Assembly (NCBI GenBank): GCA_973895155.1
Contig: OZ316892.1
Location: 26,846,001-26,910,000 of the forward strand
DNA from: Marsupella aquatica
Lineage: Eukaryota; Marchantiophyta
Length of the DNA: 64,000 nt
Reading direction: 5' to 3'
The notes below the pieces were generated by a model. The model searched no databases, was not told the origin of the DNA, and saw only the letters and a program-made list of their open reading frames with translations. The position numbers and the translations under genes were made by a program. Shown here piece after piece: positions 1 to 13,198 of this stretch; position 1 is the stretch's first letter; each line of letters opens with the position of its first letter.

Positions 1-144
1 GTTCAGTTTTCCTTTTCCTATACATATCAGCAGCGAGAATCAAGCCTCACTTCTACTCTCAGCGCGCGGAAGGCCGTGTGTTGTCCGTCCTTACTGAGAG
101 ATAGTAGTATGGAAGTGTGATTATTGGAGTTCCTTGTGATTCAG

Positions 145-3100
145 GCGTAAGTGGATCGGAGGTGATGAGGTCGAAGCTTTGGCTTACGACATTCCCATAC
201 CAGGGTATAACACGAAGAACACCATCAGTCTGCGAATTTGGGAAGCTAGGGTCTCTCCTCGACTTTTTGATCTGTATGCTTTCAATGATGGAGACTACGT
301 CAAAGCTGGAGATCTTCATGCCAAGGCTAGTCAGGTATTTGTCAAAGCTGTCTTTTGTGTTCAGCTTAATCGGATGAATCCGTTCAGACAGCTTATCGTA
401 ATTCTATCCGAATCAAAGTTTCGATCTGGATAATGAGGATCTAGCTGGTATTTGCATGAGGTGATTTATGGGCAATGTAGTGTTCGGATTCATTGCCTAT
501 ATTGAGAACAAGCAATGAACTGGGCAGGTCGAGTTTTGCAACTTTTGCAACTTTTAACTTGGCAGTTTTTGCCAGATCTGTGCGGTGCTATATCCTGGTG
601 ATGCAACCGAGGAGGGCAAGCTTCTCCGTCTGAAGCAGCAATATTTCTTATGTAGCGCTTCTCTTCAAGTACAAGATCTGCTGCCTTTGTGTTACGATTC
701 AGTTTTCCGGAAGACTTCGAACCCTTGGATGCTTCCAGGGTTTCTTCGCAGAATTGTTTTTCGGTGAAGCTTTGGTTGAGATCTTTCCATTACAACAGGC
801 CTTCTTCATGGTTATTTCTTGTTACATAAATGAGTAATTAGGCTGTGGAAACCTCCCATTTTAAATCTTTGTCGTATTTGTTCCAGGACATCATTGCGAG
901 GTTCAAGGAGAGGCGGTCCGGACCATTCAATTGGAACGATTTTCCGTCTAAGGTGGCAATCCAGATGAATGATACACATCCAACTCTAGCTATCCCGGAG
1001 CTGATGAGAATCCTCATGGACAACGAAGGGTTGGGATGGGACGAAGCGTGGGCAGTGACAAACAAGTATTGGCCTTTCTATTTCTCTCTAACATTCGGTC
1101 ATCTTGTCAGTCAGGAGTCTGAATATGTAATAGGATCGCTTTTGCAAAGTTTTAATGAGAATTGGTCGGGAAATGCAGGACCGTAGCCTACACAAATCAC
1201 ACTGTTTTGCCTGAGGCTTTGGAGAAGTGGTCCCAGGCAGTTATGGCGAAGTTGCTTCCTCGACATTTTGAGATCATTGAAGAAATTGACAAACAGGTTC
1301 GCCCCTCACTGTCAGCAAGCAACCTAGTCGGTGATACTTTGTATCTTCAAAAGAAGATGATGTACCCGAGGGATGTTTTAGAGGCTGATATGAAATCACA
1401 GCAGTAGCTTCTATCTGTAACGACCTATGTCTCCGTTTGTGAGTTTGGTCTTGCTCAATTGACAATTGTGGCTATGTCAATAGTATGGTTCTGACTAATC
1501 TGTCATGCAGTTTTTGGCTATGGTTCGCTCCACTCGTCCTGACTTGGAGTCAAAACTGGAAGAATTGCGCGTGTTGGACAACAACCCCAAAAAACCTGTT
1601 GTCCGAATGGCACATCTTTGCGTAGTGTCAGCTCATTCTGTAAGTCACATGGAAGTTTTTCTCATCCCATCTTCTTACCCCTTTCATAGCTAGCAGCTTT
1701 TCTGGTTTGATTCATTTGGGTGTCAGCTTGGTTGCAGTGGCTATGAAAGTCCTCCTCCGAGGAAAGGAAAGATGAAAACAAAGTCACAACTGAATCCGTG
1801 TTGTGATTCAAATTGGGCCTCTGCAGGTCAAGAATGTAACATGATTTCTGTCATTCGTTCCTCTTTTCAGGTCAATGGGGTTGCTGAACTCCACAGTGAT
1901 ATTTTGAAGAAAGAGCTGTTCGCGGACTTCTACTCTTTGTGGCCCAACAAATTTCAAAACAAAACCAATGGGGTAACCCCACGAAGGTGGCTTCGGTTCT
2001 GCAGTCCTGAACTGAGTGCAATTATAACAAAGTGGCTCCGCACGGACGATTGGATCACCAATCTAGACCTGCTGACAGGCCTTCGCAAGGTACAATTCTA
2101 TATGCGTTGATTTGTCCAATCTAAAGCGGAGTTAGGCCCATCGCTAGATGCTTGCCCTATCACTACGGGTGTCCTCCTTTCTCGAGATCTCCTTCAAACA
2201 AAATACATGTTACACCTAAATTTCTCCATTCTTTACATAGTGTCTCCAGTGTTCACTGAGGTCCTTCTGGCTTAGTAGAAAAATCATATTGAGAGAAACA
2301 TTCGAGTCTTCAACATTCAGATATGGCTGAGAAGCGGATACCAGCGGACAAGTCAAAATTTTAAGGCTCATCTTTGAACATTTTTACCCGTTTCTCAACA
2401 GTCTATACACTTTCTTTAATGCCGGCCTGGTTGGAGCTGATGACCTGCCTTCAATTGTGCAGTACGCAGATGACAAACAGCTGCATCAAGAGTGGGCAGC
2501 AGCCAAGTTGCAAAACAAGATTCGGTTTGCAGAGTACCTGTACGAGAAGACAGGTGTCAGAGTGAATCCCAATACCCTGTTCGATGTTCAGATCAAAAGA
2601 ATTCACGAGTACAAGAGACAACTCCTCAACATCCTCGGAACGATATATCGATACAAGAAGCTGAAGGTGATCTCCCGAAGCCCGCTTATCATTACTGTTC
2701 ATGGGTCTGCTCTATAAAAATTTCTTTTATCGTCTAGCAGAGGACCAATCTGTATTGACTGAGTGATGAATGTGATGAACACTCATATAATGTTAATGGC
2801 TTTGCTTGCCCGCCGGGTATTGTCGACAATGGCAACTGTGGAAATTGATGTTATTCTTCTCTGGGGCTTGCAGGAGGCTAGCCCGGAAGAACGGAAAAAG
2901 GCAGTGCCCCGGACAGTCATGTTGGGCGGTAAGGCATTTGCGACATATACACAAGCCAAGAGAATTGTGAAGCTGGTGACTGATGTTGGGAAAGTGGTGA
3001 ATAACGATCCAGAAATTGGAGATCTTCTGAAGGTAAGAGGATCGTTCACTTCAAATGCTCTCCTAAGATTGATGCTGAGACGATGAGATACACAAGCATC

Positions 3101-4626
3101 AAGACTTTCTCCTAGAAATGGAAACTATTGGAGACGCAATCTTTCATTTAATAACTTTCGTAAAATCTAGTTGCTTTGACAACGGCTTTTCTATTCCAAA
3201 ATGGCAAACGAATTCCTTAATTCTGATGATGATAGGACAACGCCTCGGGTAATCTTTGGAATTCATGCTGATAGTCTGGTACATCTGCGTTCTGAGCAGG
3301 TCGTCTTCATTCCTAATTACAACGTCACTGTGGCGGAGCTGGCAATTCCTGCAAGCCAGCTGTCACAACACATCAGTACAGCTGGTATGGAAGCCAGTGG
3401 CACCAGTAACATGAAATTCGCTCTTAACGGATGCTTGATCATTGGTACACTCGATGGTGCGAACGTCGAGATCCGAGAGGAGATTGGTGAGGAGAACTTT
3501 TTCCTCTTTGGTGTTCGTGCGGATGATGTCGCTCGTCTCAGGAAAGAACGTGAGGCTGGCCAGGTAAGCAAGTTGTTCAGCCGCTGTGTGGTTGAAATTT
3601 GCATTGTTACTGTATCGAATAACGCTCCTATAAAGAAGAATGATAGACTAGTGTGTCGATGCTGGACGTCTGTCGATGCTGGACCAGAAGGAAAGAGATT
3701 GTCAGTTAAGGGATGAATTTGCCGATTCTTTTCTATCCCCATGGTTGAATATATCCGCGAAGAATAGTCTAGCCGGTATTATGACCGACAATGTTGGGTT
3801 GTAAGGGCAAAGGATTGAGAGGAGAGAAGAACGCCGTTACTATTTGCTGAATAACTTGCAGCTTCATGGATGTATATGGGGTAATGTTGAAGATTACAAG
3901 GGAATGGGATTGTCAGAAGAGACGATGCATAGACTTTGCTATTTGGTGATCATCTGGCAGACGCAGAATGGATTTATGAGTCAGCTGAAGAAGATGTCTC
4001 GTGTCTGGAATACTGGCTTTGCTGGAACGAGATTGCCTGGATAGAGTATGGAAAGTTTTCGTATGTACTGATTCGCTTACAGCTCATGGATATGTGAGTG
4101 CATGTGAGAATTGAAGACGTAATGTCATTTGTGTGAGCAGTTTACCCCAGACCCACGCTTTGAAGAGGCAAAGAAGTATATCCGCAGTGGAGTATTCGGC
4201 GAGTACGACTATGAACCGCTGTTGGATTCTCTCGAGGGCAACAGTGGATATGGGCGAGGAGACTACTTCCTTGTTGGTGTCGATTTTGCTGGTTACATTG
4301 ATGCCCAAGCAGAGGTCGACAAAGCTTACCAGTAAGTCCCCGCACCTTCTGCCGGGTCTATACTTTGGATGTAGTCACAAGTTTTTAGAGCCCAGTGTGT
4401 TAATTGCGTGTTGAGGTGGCAAAGCTTGTGAGGTTTTGGTTCCACTGCTCTCAAAGTAAGCTCTAACGGAAGCGAGGTTTCGGGTTATTCAATGTGCAGG
4501 GATCAAGATGGGTGGATCAAGAAGTCCATTCTAAGTACGGCAGGCTCAGGGAAGTTCAGTAGTGATAGGACCATAGCACAGTACGCCAAGGAGATCTGGA
4601 ACATTCAGGAGTGCAGAGTCCCCTGA
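145..4626 (+). CDS. PHS2: Alpha-glucan phosphorylase, cytosolic H-type (PHS2-like), 3' part
   Basis: Eleven exons are read at 145-334, 576-668, 887-1065, 1179-1296, 1511-1639, 1871-2089, 2463-2666, 2874-3032, 3300-3563, 4141-4331 and 4500-4626, all with GT-AG introns. Their phases agree over 623 codons and end at a TGA. The product is a pyridoxal-phosphate enzyme that splits terminal alpha-1,4-glucosyl units with phosphate to release glucose-1-phosphate. Visible family blocks include the DTHPT and [10 protein letters not shown] segments, the KRIHEYKRQ block and [10 protein letters not shown], whose Lys (codon 3414-3416) should form the cofactor Schiff base. The sequence runs from LDNNPKKP straight into VVRMAH, without the roughly 78-residue acidic insert of plastidial L-type enzymes, and ends ECRVP as in H-type enzymes. 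Cytosolic heteroglycan metabolism is therefore inferred. The N-terminal domain is upstream of the window; bases 1-144 look like intron. Confidence 0.93.
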
Positions 4627-4777
4627 AGAGATAACTTAGTTGACAAGCTCTCTGGTGCAGAATTCCGAAGGAGCGATGTACTGTACTTGCTTGGGTAGGT
4701 GTATACTACGGCAGTTTTGCAGAATGCAAGCTTTCCACTCAAATCAGATTGGACCCTTAATTGTCACTGATGAGTAT

Positions 4778-4783
4778 AATAAA
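4778..4783 (+). promoter_or_regulatory. Probable polyadenylation signal of the phosphorylase gene
   Basis: A canonical AATAAA lies 152 bases after the phosphorylase stop codon, a normal distance for a plant 3' UTR. It is the first such hexamer downstream of the gene. The true cleavage site cannot be seen from sequence alone. Confidence 0.5.
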
Positions 4784-5119
4784 GAGCTTGTGTTTCATCC
4801 TTTGATGTGAAGGGGTGTTTAGTTAGCTCCAAATCGGGCAAGCATTCCAGAATTTTCACCATCTGAACGGAGTGATGAGATTCTTGCTTTCTTCTCGCTC
4901 CCTTTTTTCATCTTCCGACAGAGCTCAAAGGTCATGGCACTGATACTGCTTACTCTGATATATGCATCGGCAATTGAGTGAAGCTTGTGACCGCAACTTA
5001 GAGCCCCCCCTTCCACTCTTCTGGACCCTCCTATTTTACAACAGTGAAGCTTGTGAATGCACTTAGAGCCCTCGTCCATATGGATCGACCTGGAAAGTTG
5101 TGAGGACAAATCGCCAAGC

Positions 5120-5470
5120 TTTTCAGTTTGTTGCTGGCTAGGGCCTAAGCTTTTTGGCCATGCAGTCTCTTGAGCTTCTTTCCCTTGTTCTTTCAGTTGT
5201 GTTTCCCCCTTTATTGGGTTTTTTCCTTTGTGATCTTTCCTTCATTTATTGGGTTTTTGGCCTTTGGGATCTTGTATCCAGGTAATCTTGTTGGCTCTTG
5301 GATTTTCCTTGTTTCTTTCAGTTGTTGTCCCCCTTCTATTGGGGTTTTGGCCTTTGGGATCCAGGGAACCTCCATTCTGTCTCTTGGGTTTGTTGGCTCT
5401 TGGATTTTCCTTGTTCTTGGGTCTTTTGTCTTTGGGATCTTGTCTCCAGGTAAGGAGCCCTTCTTTTGCA
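5120..5470 (+). repeat. Dispersed decayed repeat, T-rich, with CTTTGGGATCTTGTCTCCAG core
   Basis: The core CTTTGGGATCTTGTCTCCAG recurs in variants near 5270, 5350 and 5430, and again near 54100 and 54140, with weaker relatives near 7320 and 49550. The lead-in GCTTTTCAGTTTG is shared by about 5120 and 7200. It behaves like an old dispersed repeat family; no coding capacity or ends were identified. Confidence 0.5.
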
Positions 5471-6479
5471 ATGAGTTTCTTTCTGCAGTGATTTACATGA
5501 GGACATAATTCAATTTAAAATAGAAATGGAAAGTACACTTAGGTTCAGTTAGTTTGAAAATGATTCTCGAGTGGATAGAGCTAGTGAACCACACAATCTC
5601 CTTAGACTGTGGCACCTTGTACACTTTCACTCACTCAGTGACACCCTTATGGCTTCCAAAACCTTTTCATCTGTAAAGTTTGACCTTCAGTTACCCTATC
5701 TGTATAGTGTTTGCTTCCAAACAGAGTTTAACTTTGAACCAGAACTTTCTAGAAACTGTTCAAAGTGTTCTGGCAGTAAATATGCAGCGTTTCACATGTG
5801 TTAACTCAATGCCCCCTTGGTCACCTTAGTTCTGAGTCCTTCATCCTAACTCATGATGTGACTTTGGTTGATCAGGGATTGGATTTGGTCCATAGAAACT
5901 TTTGTGTAATTTTAGTCAAATGAAAACTTACAGTGCCCAATCATTTTTCTCATTATGTTTATTTGATACAAAGATGCAAGCCTCATCTCTAGTTAAAAGT
6001 AATGTACAGATAGGTTATATTTCCCTTGAGTTACAACTTGAGCTGCTTGGGAATATATTTCCAACTCTTGTTTTCATGAACAATTGAGAGCTATGGATTT
6101 ATAAAGCTCCATCACTCCATTGAGTACTTCCAAAAGTTTTCGAGCAATTAACTTTGACATTCAGGATCTCCTTTGATACCCAAATGGAATCCTATTTTGT
6201 GGGGTTTGTTGTGAAGGACTTTCCAATGAGAACATTACCATCATTAATAATTTTGAAAATTAACAAATTTTGCAAGATGATTTCTTATTATTTTGACACA
6301 TTTCAATCATTGTGCAATATGTACTGTTGAGCAGAGAATAGGGTTTTGGTACAGTCTATATGATTGCAACAGTCTATCCAAGCATTTTGGCACATAATTG
6401 GGTCTGCCTGGGCTTCAGTTTTAGTTAGTGGTGATTGTTGTAGTGCATCATGTTGCAAAAGTTTTTCTGAGCACTTTGA

Positions 6480-6800
6480 CAAATGCTTACACTATTGACA
6501 GTAATTAGTGTGACTAACACTAATTCAAGAGCGCCGATTTCAGGGTCTAGTTGCAAATTAGTGTTAATCACATTAATTATGTGCTAACACTATTTTTGTG
6601 CAATAAATTAGTGTTACTGTGGTCTCAAGAGTGAAAAATAGAGGGGGAGTATATTTTTGAAAATCCACAAGAATTAGTGCTATTTTGGACTCACGATCAT
6701 TCATTTCTCACTAGCAATTTAAACAAAAGTGAAACTTGGACTCAAAATCACTTTTTTACCAAATATAGTGTTAGTAACACTAATTTTGTACTAGGCTAAT
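6480..6800. repeat. Decayed repeat rich in TTAGTGTTA / TAACACTAA
   Basis: TTAGTGTTA and its complement recur in both orientations six or more times here, and again around 11110-11290. The pattern could be a degraded MITE-like family, but no clean inverted termini or target duplication were found. Confidence 0.35.
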
Positions 6801-9297
6801 TCTTGCATAACTCTAATTGCAGTGAACCGTGTAGGTCCATCTGGGCTTCAATTTAGGTTAGTCATTGGGACAGAATTCAATTTACAATACAATCGAGCCT
6901 ATCTTTAAACTGTCTAACCAATGAAACTGAAAATAGAAATGGAAAGCCGGATGGAAAGTATATGTACAGTAGGCTCTGTCTAACCAATGAATTGAAAGTA
7001 CTTTGGAGGACCATTTTACAAAAGTGTATATAAAAAGTGTGTATATTTGACTTGATTTTACAAAAGGCGGAAGCTTTTGCTTGCTGTTCCCCCTAAACTT
7101 CTGGCTTAAGACTTTGTCAACCTATACAATTGAGACAAATTTACTATTTAGGGCCAGAATTTTAAAAGTAACATGCAAGCTGCCTGGAGGTCTACCAGGC
7201 TTTTCAGTTTGATGCTCAGTATGGCTTCTTCTTTTGCCTTCATAGGACCCTCATGCTTTTGGGCTCTTCGGTTTGCCTGGGGGTGTCCCTTGTTGTTGCC
7301 CATTTATTGAATTCTTAACTTGCCTCTAAGATCCTGTCTCCCCATTTTTGGTGCTCTTGCGGAGTGTTATATACATTTTTGTATTTATACATTTATATAT
7401 TTATTATGTAGCCTTTACATGGCAATGTGGATTGAAGTGGAGTCCCATACTTCAACTACTGGACACAAGAAATGCTTTCGGAAGGCTTACTCAGAAAATT
7501 GACTCTAACCCATTTGCAGGTATGAAGGAGCATATCAATTTTTTTAAAGAATTTTTAGTATTTGTGTCATCTCCGTAGTTCACCATAGAGGGCTATCTAT
7601 GCTCAAGACACAGATGAATTTATGATCTTCAAAAACCACATCTAAAAATACTTCATATTTTAAATAGAAATCACCCATTTGAACAACATTTTTAAGGTAT
7701 GAGGGTCCTATGAGGGGTGTTAGGTGAGAGAGCCTGTAGGGTTAGACTACGGCAAACAACCATTGTCAGGCCCTCAATTAAAGCAGGCCCCTTTTAAAGC
7801 CGCAGTCATGGTTTGGGCAAAAGTCATACCAGTTCACCAAGTACTCATCCATACATTTCATTTTGCTGCTTTTGTTCCCATTTGAGGGAGGGGTTAGGAT
7901 TCCATAGTTAGCAGGTCCAATGTCCTGAAAACAAGAAAAATGATGAATACACTATGATACAACCTTCTAAAGTGGACTCTAAAAACCTCACATATTAGAG
8001 TTGTACGTAATGTGGCCAAATCGGGGCGAGTTGACTAGTGTTAGACACGAATCCAGGGTGAGTCCTTTTTGTAGAGTAATTAATAACTCTACAAAATGCC
8101 ACATCACATCAAATCAATTACACATGACATAGTTGCACAGTCAAAATACATGGTTCACCCTCTCTGGGCTATGTACAGGACCGTGATCAAGAGAAGATTC
8201 ATTGTGTAGAGTCACAAATACATTCACCATAGTCAGGCAACACTCTGTTGCCCCTAAGTATGTACATCCTCTTTCCCTCTGAGTCTTCACCACCACAAGA
8301 CTGAACTTTCAAGTGCACACACACTATAGTGTTCTGTCAAAGCATACCCATCTCATATGCACATAGTGCTACGAGTAGAGACAACACTAAAGTGTGCTAT
8401 CCTAGTTAACTAAACACAAACTTGTGTTACCCTAGTAAAGGAATATCATATTGGCTAACTAGTGCCAAACTAGTGGACCATGGGAGTTAACTGGGGTTAT
8501 GTTAGAGGCATAACCCAACATGCTTGAGTGCCATCTCTTAGTTGAACAAATAGGTTGGAATTGCCAGAAGGGCTTTGGGGTGTGATTTGTTCTCCAAGTC
8601 ACCGGCAGTTCTACTAAAGCAAAATTAGACAAATTCAAGAATGAGACAACTTTGATTCACAGAACAGCCTCATAACCTCAGCCAGTGAGAGTTTCATGAG
8701 TCAATCTATGTCGGTGCAAGAAATTAACATCACTCATTTTTTGCACTCACCCTTCATTTCACCCCATCCTTGAACATATATCTCCATTATAGGTTCTAGT
8801 TTATCTCCATGCAGAAATTCAAGTTCATATGTGATCCCTACATAGGTCCACCTGAGTAGGAGGATGCCATGTGCTTACAAAATATACAAAACATTTAGGT
8901 CCCACAAAACACTACTTAGAGTATCCACTCAGGTAGTACAATTTGTGACCGGCTATCAGGGTCTGTGATGAGGCTGTTGGAGTTTAGGGTCATCTTGGCA
9001 GATCACACCAGAGCCGGTCCTCCCAGGTTGATGAGTAAAAATTGACAAAGCAACTATTTAACATTGACAAGCGGTGTCTGCAGAAACAAGATTGCATAAT
9101 GGTTGTAGTCCACACAGTTTGGTGATACTGGACGGGACTGCTACTGCATGCCCAACTTACTAGTTCTGGTCCTCAAAAGGCGCCTTCCCTCAGACCTGGA
9201 ACCCAGGTTTGAATTTCCAGTGCCCCCTAGGGATAAGAAAAGAGCTTTAGGGAGCACCTCTTGCTAAAGTTGCTCGCGGTAGGGCCTTGAGAATGCC

Positions 9298-9421
9298 CTC
9301 CTTCCATCTACCACTTGTCTCACCATTCCATTTCAAAAGGACTGACTCACTGTAGGTTACTCCTTCCATCTAACACTTGTCTCACCATTCCATTTCAAAA
9401 GGACTGACCCATTCTAGGTTA
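9298..9421. repeat. Tandem duplication, 62-bp unit x2
   Basis: Units 9298-9359 and 9360-9421 both begin CTCCTTCCATCTA and differ at only a few bases. No function is evident. Confidence 0.85.
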
Positions 9422-10491
9422 CTCGATTAAAAAGAACCAAAATCTACTTGGGCCAAAGTACCAGTGAAAGCTCAGGATCTTGTCTCACACAATGCCTTGG
9501 GAAAGAAAGTTTATTCGAGTGCTCTCTAAAAAAGCCTCCCTCCCTCTCTTGTGGATTTTCTCCCCTTGCCCCTTACAATCTGTCCAGCCTGCTGTCCAGC
9601 CTGTGTAGTTAGGAAGAATGGCTGTATTATTCTCGGATACCATAGCCTCAAATACAAGTTTGACTTTTCCAAAGTCCCAACTAGGGTCCCATCACAACTA
9701 CTGTACTTCATCAGTTCAGTCATTAAAAGAGACCCACTGAGTAGAGTTTCTTGTGGTGGAGATAATTTGCCAAACTCCACCTCCATCATAAGGCTGTGCC
9801 AGTTTTGGCTAAAATTTGCCAGCTTTAGAGGGTGCTGTTATATAGTTTTTGAGCAAGTCATGGGATCCATTAGCCAGTGTCTGATGGCTCCTGAATTATT
9901 CAAAGAAATTTTGATAAGGTATATCCCAAGCAGGCTAATCCCCAAAAAAAATTTCGAAAAATTCTCTGCTGTATAGGATGGTCATGGGCAGCTTTGTAGA
10001 GGCGAAAATTAAGTAAATTCCACCTCTCTGAAAACTCTTAGCTGCTTTTAGCCAAAAATCAGTAGGTTTTCTTCTTCCTTTGGCCAGTTTTCCACCTAGC
10101 ACATGCCCCCATAGCTAGAAAATCCAACAGTTTTCATTAAATCAATGGAGATCTATCTGACAGAAATCAATCTAAGAAAATTAGATAAGGAATATTCCCA
10201 ATATCTTCTCGTTCACCCTTGCAAAAGAGGGAAAAATGTTAAAAGATAGGCTGGCCATGGGCACACAGGTTCTTGACAAAATCCCACTAAAAATCTCTAT
10301 AGCACAATCTGAACTTCAATGACAAAATCTTTCCATTTTTAGGAAGGGAACCACAGTTGATGGAGAACTTGACCGATCAAAAAACAACAGAATCAAATCA
10401 AGCCCCTGGTCACTCCATTGGTCACTCGCTGGGTTTGAGCAGGTCAGTCCCCTCCTCGAGGGCAGGACACCGCAAAGGACATGCTAAACTA

Positions 10492-10614
10492 CACCACCAA
10501 AGTAGCGTAGTCGTGCTTTTAGCAGAGAGACACCACGGTCAGACAATGCAACGGACAGCTTAATAGACTGCACCACCAAAGTAGTTTTACAGCAGTCGTG
10601 CTTCTAGGGTAGAG
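10492..10614. repeat. Imperfect local duplication (CACCACCAAAGTAG units)
   Basis: Two segments, near 10492 and 10569, share CACCACCAAAGTAG followed by AGTCGTGCTT and GTAGAGAC-like ends. This is a short local duplication in non-coding DNA. Confidence 0.5.
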
Positions 10615-11109
10615 ACTGATTGAGAGAGCCTGGGTTGGTTGGATAGACGATGATGACGCTAAAGACGGATGGAATCTCACTTGTTCCTCGCTTACAAGTG
10701 TCCTGGTTGATCTCGTAGAATAATAATCTATAAAGTTTTTGGAAAAATCTGAACACTCCCACCTGCATAAGTTTTAAGGAATTTTTTTTTTGCCAGGGTG
10801 GCCAATGTCACTTGTGCAGAGGAGAACATGCTAGGAATATTGATGATCTACTGTAGTTTTGCTAGATTGACTTTTGACCATCACATCTCCCTATATTTAA
10901 TGACAACCCTTAGATTCTGGCTGTTGGGGTCTGTGGCCAGGTGGGAACTGGCTAATGGAAGACACAATCCCAAGCCCTTTTTTCCCAAAAAGTGGAGACT
11001 TATTGGAGGGGCTGATCTAGCTAAATTTTGCTACTACCAAATATGCTGGCTATCACTATCTGACTACTGCTGCTGGCCCATTCCCACTCTTCGTCTATGT
11101 ACACTGTTT

Positions 11110-11290
11110 ACTGTAGTTAGTGCTAGTTAGTGCTACAAATTAACACTAATTGTGTAGCTCACTACAAACTGGATCCTACCAGAAATAGTCGTACTAACAC
11201 CAAGTCCGTATAAAAAAACATTATTGCAGGTGATTCAATTTAGTATTACAAGGAACACTAATCATGGAATTCAGCTCACATTATTAGTGG
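11110..11290. repeat. Second cluster of TTAGTGTTA / TAACACTAA repeat
   Basis: The motif family of 6480-6800 reappears here, for example TTAGTGCTAGTTAGTGC and AATTAACACTAATTG, supporting a dispersed repeat instead of chance. No termini were found. Confidence 0.35.
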
Positions 11291-11445
11291 TTGGACAATT
11301 GATACCAAAATGTTGCATCAAAGCCATGAATCTTGTTGTGAGGTGTGGTCATACACTACTTTGGGTGGAAAATGTGAGTTGAAAAATATTATGAAAACAC
11401 AGTTTTGACAATATATCAAGGAAAAACATTAAAAATGGTGAAATC

Positions 11446-11946
11446 TGTGAAACCAAGTTTTTGTCATGGCTACGGTAGTGGCTCTTTAAGTTCAACAGGC
11501 TGCTTATGAAAATAATCAAGCTGGTTATCAAATAACAAAGTAGAAATTGCTAGGTGCAAGATTATGGACTAAGACACGGTTACCCACTGGTAACCTGAGC
11601 TCCATACACTTTTATTCTCATAATCTAGTGCCCACAAATATAACAGTAGGTAATCTTTTTCAAGGTCCGTTCAAGATTTTTTTATCTCTCATCTCTGTTT
11701 AAACCACCATTGGCCATATAAAAAGAGAAGTATCCAAGACTTCTTCATTTTTCACATTCTTTTCCTCTAGGGTGAGATTTTGTTTCACAATATTTGTGAA
11801 ACCAGGTTTTTGTCATGGCTAGTGGCTCCTGTTTATCAAAATAATCAAGCTGGTTATCAAATAACAAAGTAGAAATTGCTACCGTAGGCGCAAGATTAAG
11901 GACTAATAAGACACGGTTACCCACCGGTAACCTGAGCTCCGTACAG
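11446..11946. repeat. Direct duplication upstream of PDS5 (about 155 bp, two copies)
   Basis: Copy 1 (about 11446-11608) and copy 2 (about 11796-11946) share long identical runs such as ATAATCAAGCTGGTTATC and the ACACGGTTACCCAC / GGTAACCTGAGCTCC ends. Small indels separate them. About 190 bases lie between the copies, including a TATAAAAAG at 11717-11725. The second copy abuts the GC-rich PDS5 leader, so duplicated promoter material is possible. Confidence 0.8.
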
Positions 11947-13198
11947 AATTTACGAAGCGGAAAAGGTTGGTTCGGGGGAAGGAGTGGGGAAAAAGTACCG
12001 TGGGGGAATGAATGGAGAGGGAGGGAGATTTTCCCCGGTTTGAAAGAACGAACGATCGACGAGGAGGGCGGGGCGCCTCCTGCGCGTTTGCCATCGATCG
12101 ACGACGACGACCTCGTGGGATCGATCGATCGGATCAGTGCTCAATCGGCACCACAGCAAGAGCATCACAATCAATATCAATCGTCATAAGCACGAGCAGA
12201 CGCGGAGGTGAGCTGCGATGGGGGCTTGATGAGGCGAGAGAGCGCAACTTTTGGTACAGTTGGGAGGTGGTGGTGGGGTTTTAGGGTTCCGGACGGGACG
12301 GGACGCGAAGGTTACGGACTACTACTCTGCTACTGGAGTCGTAGAGTAGTGTTTTTTTCGGAGGGAAGGAGTCGAGAGAAGAACGGAAACGGAGTTTCGC
12401 GTTTGAGTTGGGTCATGATTTTTGAGTTTGAGTTGGGTCATGATTTTTGAGTTGAGTGAGTGGTGAGGGGAGTGAGTTGAGTGAAGAAGTGTAGTGTACT
12501 GTGGAGTAGAGTAGGCAGTCAGTCGTCAGTCAGCTGGCTACTACGACTAGTGTACAGCTACTGGTGCTGTAGCATGGTTCTGGGGACAGAGGGAGGGAGG
12601 GGAGCTCGGGAGAGACGGAAGCGTTCGTGTAGCGTTGAGGTTTTGAAAGGGTCTTTCGCGGTGGCGACAGGTCGGGCAGGGAGCGGAGAGGGTGAGGCTC
12701 GACCGGGAGAGAAAAAGAGAGGGAGGAGGTAATTGTATGATGTTGTGGAGTGTGGGAAGAGCAGATTAGTAGGAGCCGAGAGACGGAGGAAAGGGGGGAG
12801 TATTCGTTATCGGTCGGGCTCGGGCGCGAGCCGTACGGGGAGTCGTGGCTGGAAAGGAGGGAAAAGGGGGGAGGGGAATTGAGATGGAGATGGAGGAGTG
12901 TGGCGAATGCGGAGGGTGAGCAGAGCAGTTGCACGGCGCGAAAATGAGGAGGAGCATGGAGCAGCAGCGATGGAGAAATGGGAAGGACGAAGGGAAGGAA
13001 TAGGTGTATGGTATTAGTTGCTCTCGTGAGTGACGAGGTGTAGGGACGTGGTGGTAAATTATTTGCAGGGAGGTGTAGGAAGGAAAGTGACTTGGAGCAG
13101 GGACGGACGAGAGTGGAGTGCGGACAAGCAGGAAGAGGAACAGGAGGGAGAGGTTTTGAATTCGGGCGAGGCCAGAAATTGACAAAAAGGAGGCAAAG
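11947..13198 (+). promoter_or_regulatory. GC-rich promoter and 5' leader region of PDS5
   Basis: Composition shifts abruptly here to GC- and purine-rich sequence with GATCGATC clusters near 12050-12130, typical of a plant promoter or 5' UTR and similar in style to the leader of the gene at 63960. There is no in-frame coding relation to PDS5. A 25-bp perfect tandem repeat lies at 12401-12450. The transcription start cannot be placed. Confidence 0.45.
12401..12450. repeat. Perfect 25-bp tandem repeat x2 in the PDS5 leader
   Basis: Units 12401-12425 and 12426-12450 are identical, each starting GTTTGAGTTGGGTCATG. No function is inferred. Confidence 0.85.

Larger units (their letters stand above)
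4784..11445. other. Intergenic DNA between phosphorylase and PDS5, no supported gene
   Basis: No open frame here shows family motifs or consistent exon structure. The stretch holds AT-rich DNA, decayed repeats (about 5120-5470, 6480-6800 and 7190-7340), a 62-base tandem duplication at 9298, and a local duplication at 10492-10614. I see no tRNA, rRNA or transposon termini. Confidence 0.6.

Noticed and set aside
1511-1639. Plastidial (PHS1/L-type) identity for the phosphorylase
   Set aside because: The acidic insert expected before VVRMA is absent and the C-terminus and [14 protein letters not shown] block are H-type, so cytosolic is favoured.
6480-6800. MITE call for the TTAGTGTTA repeats
   Set aside because: No terminal inverted repeat with target duplication could be delimited; kept only as a decayed repeat.
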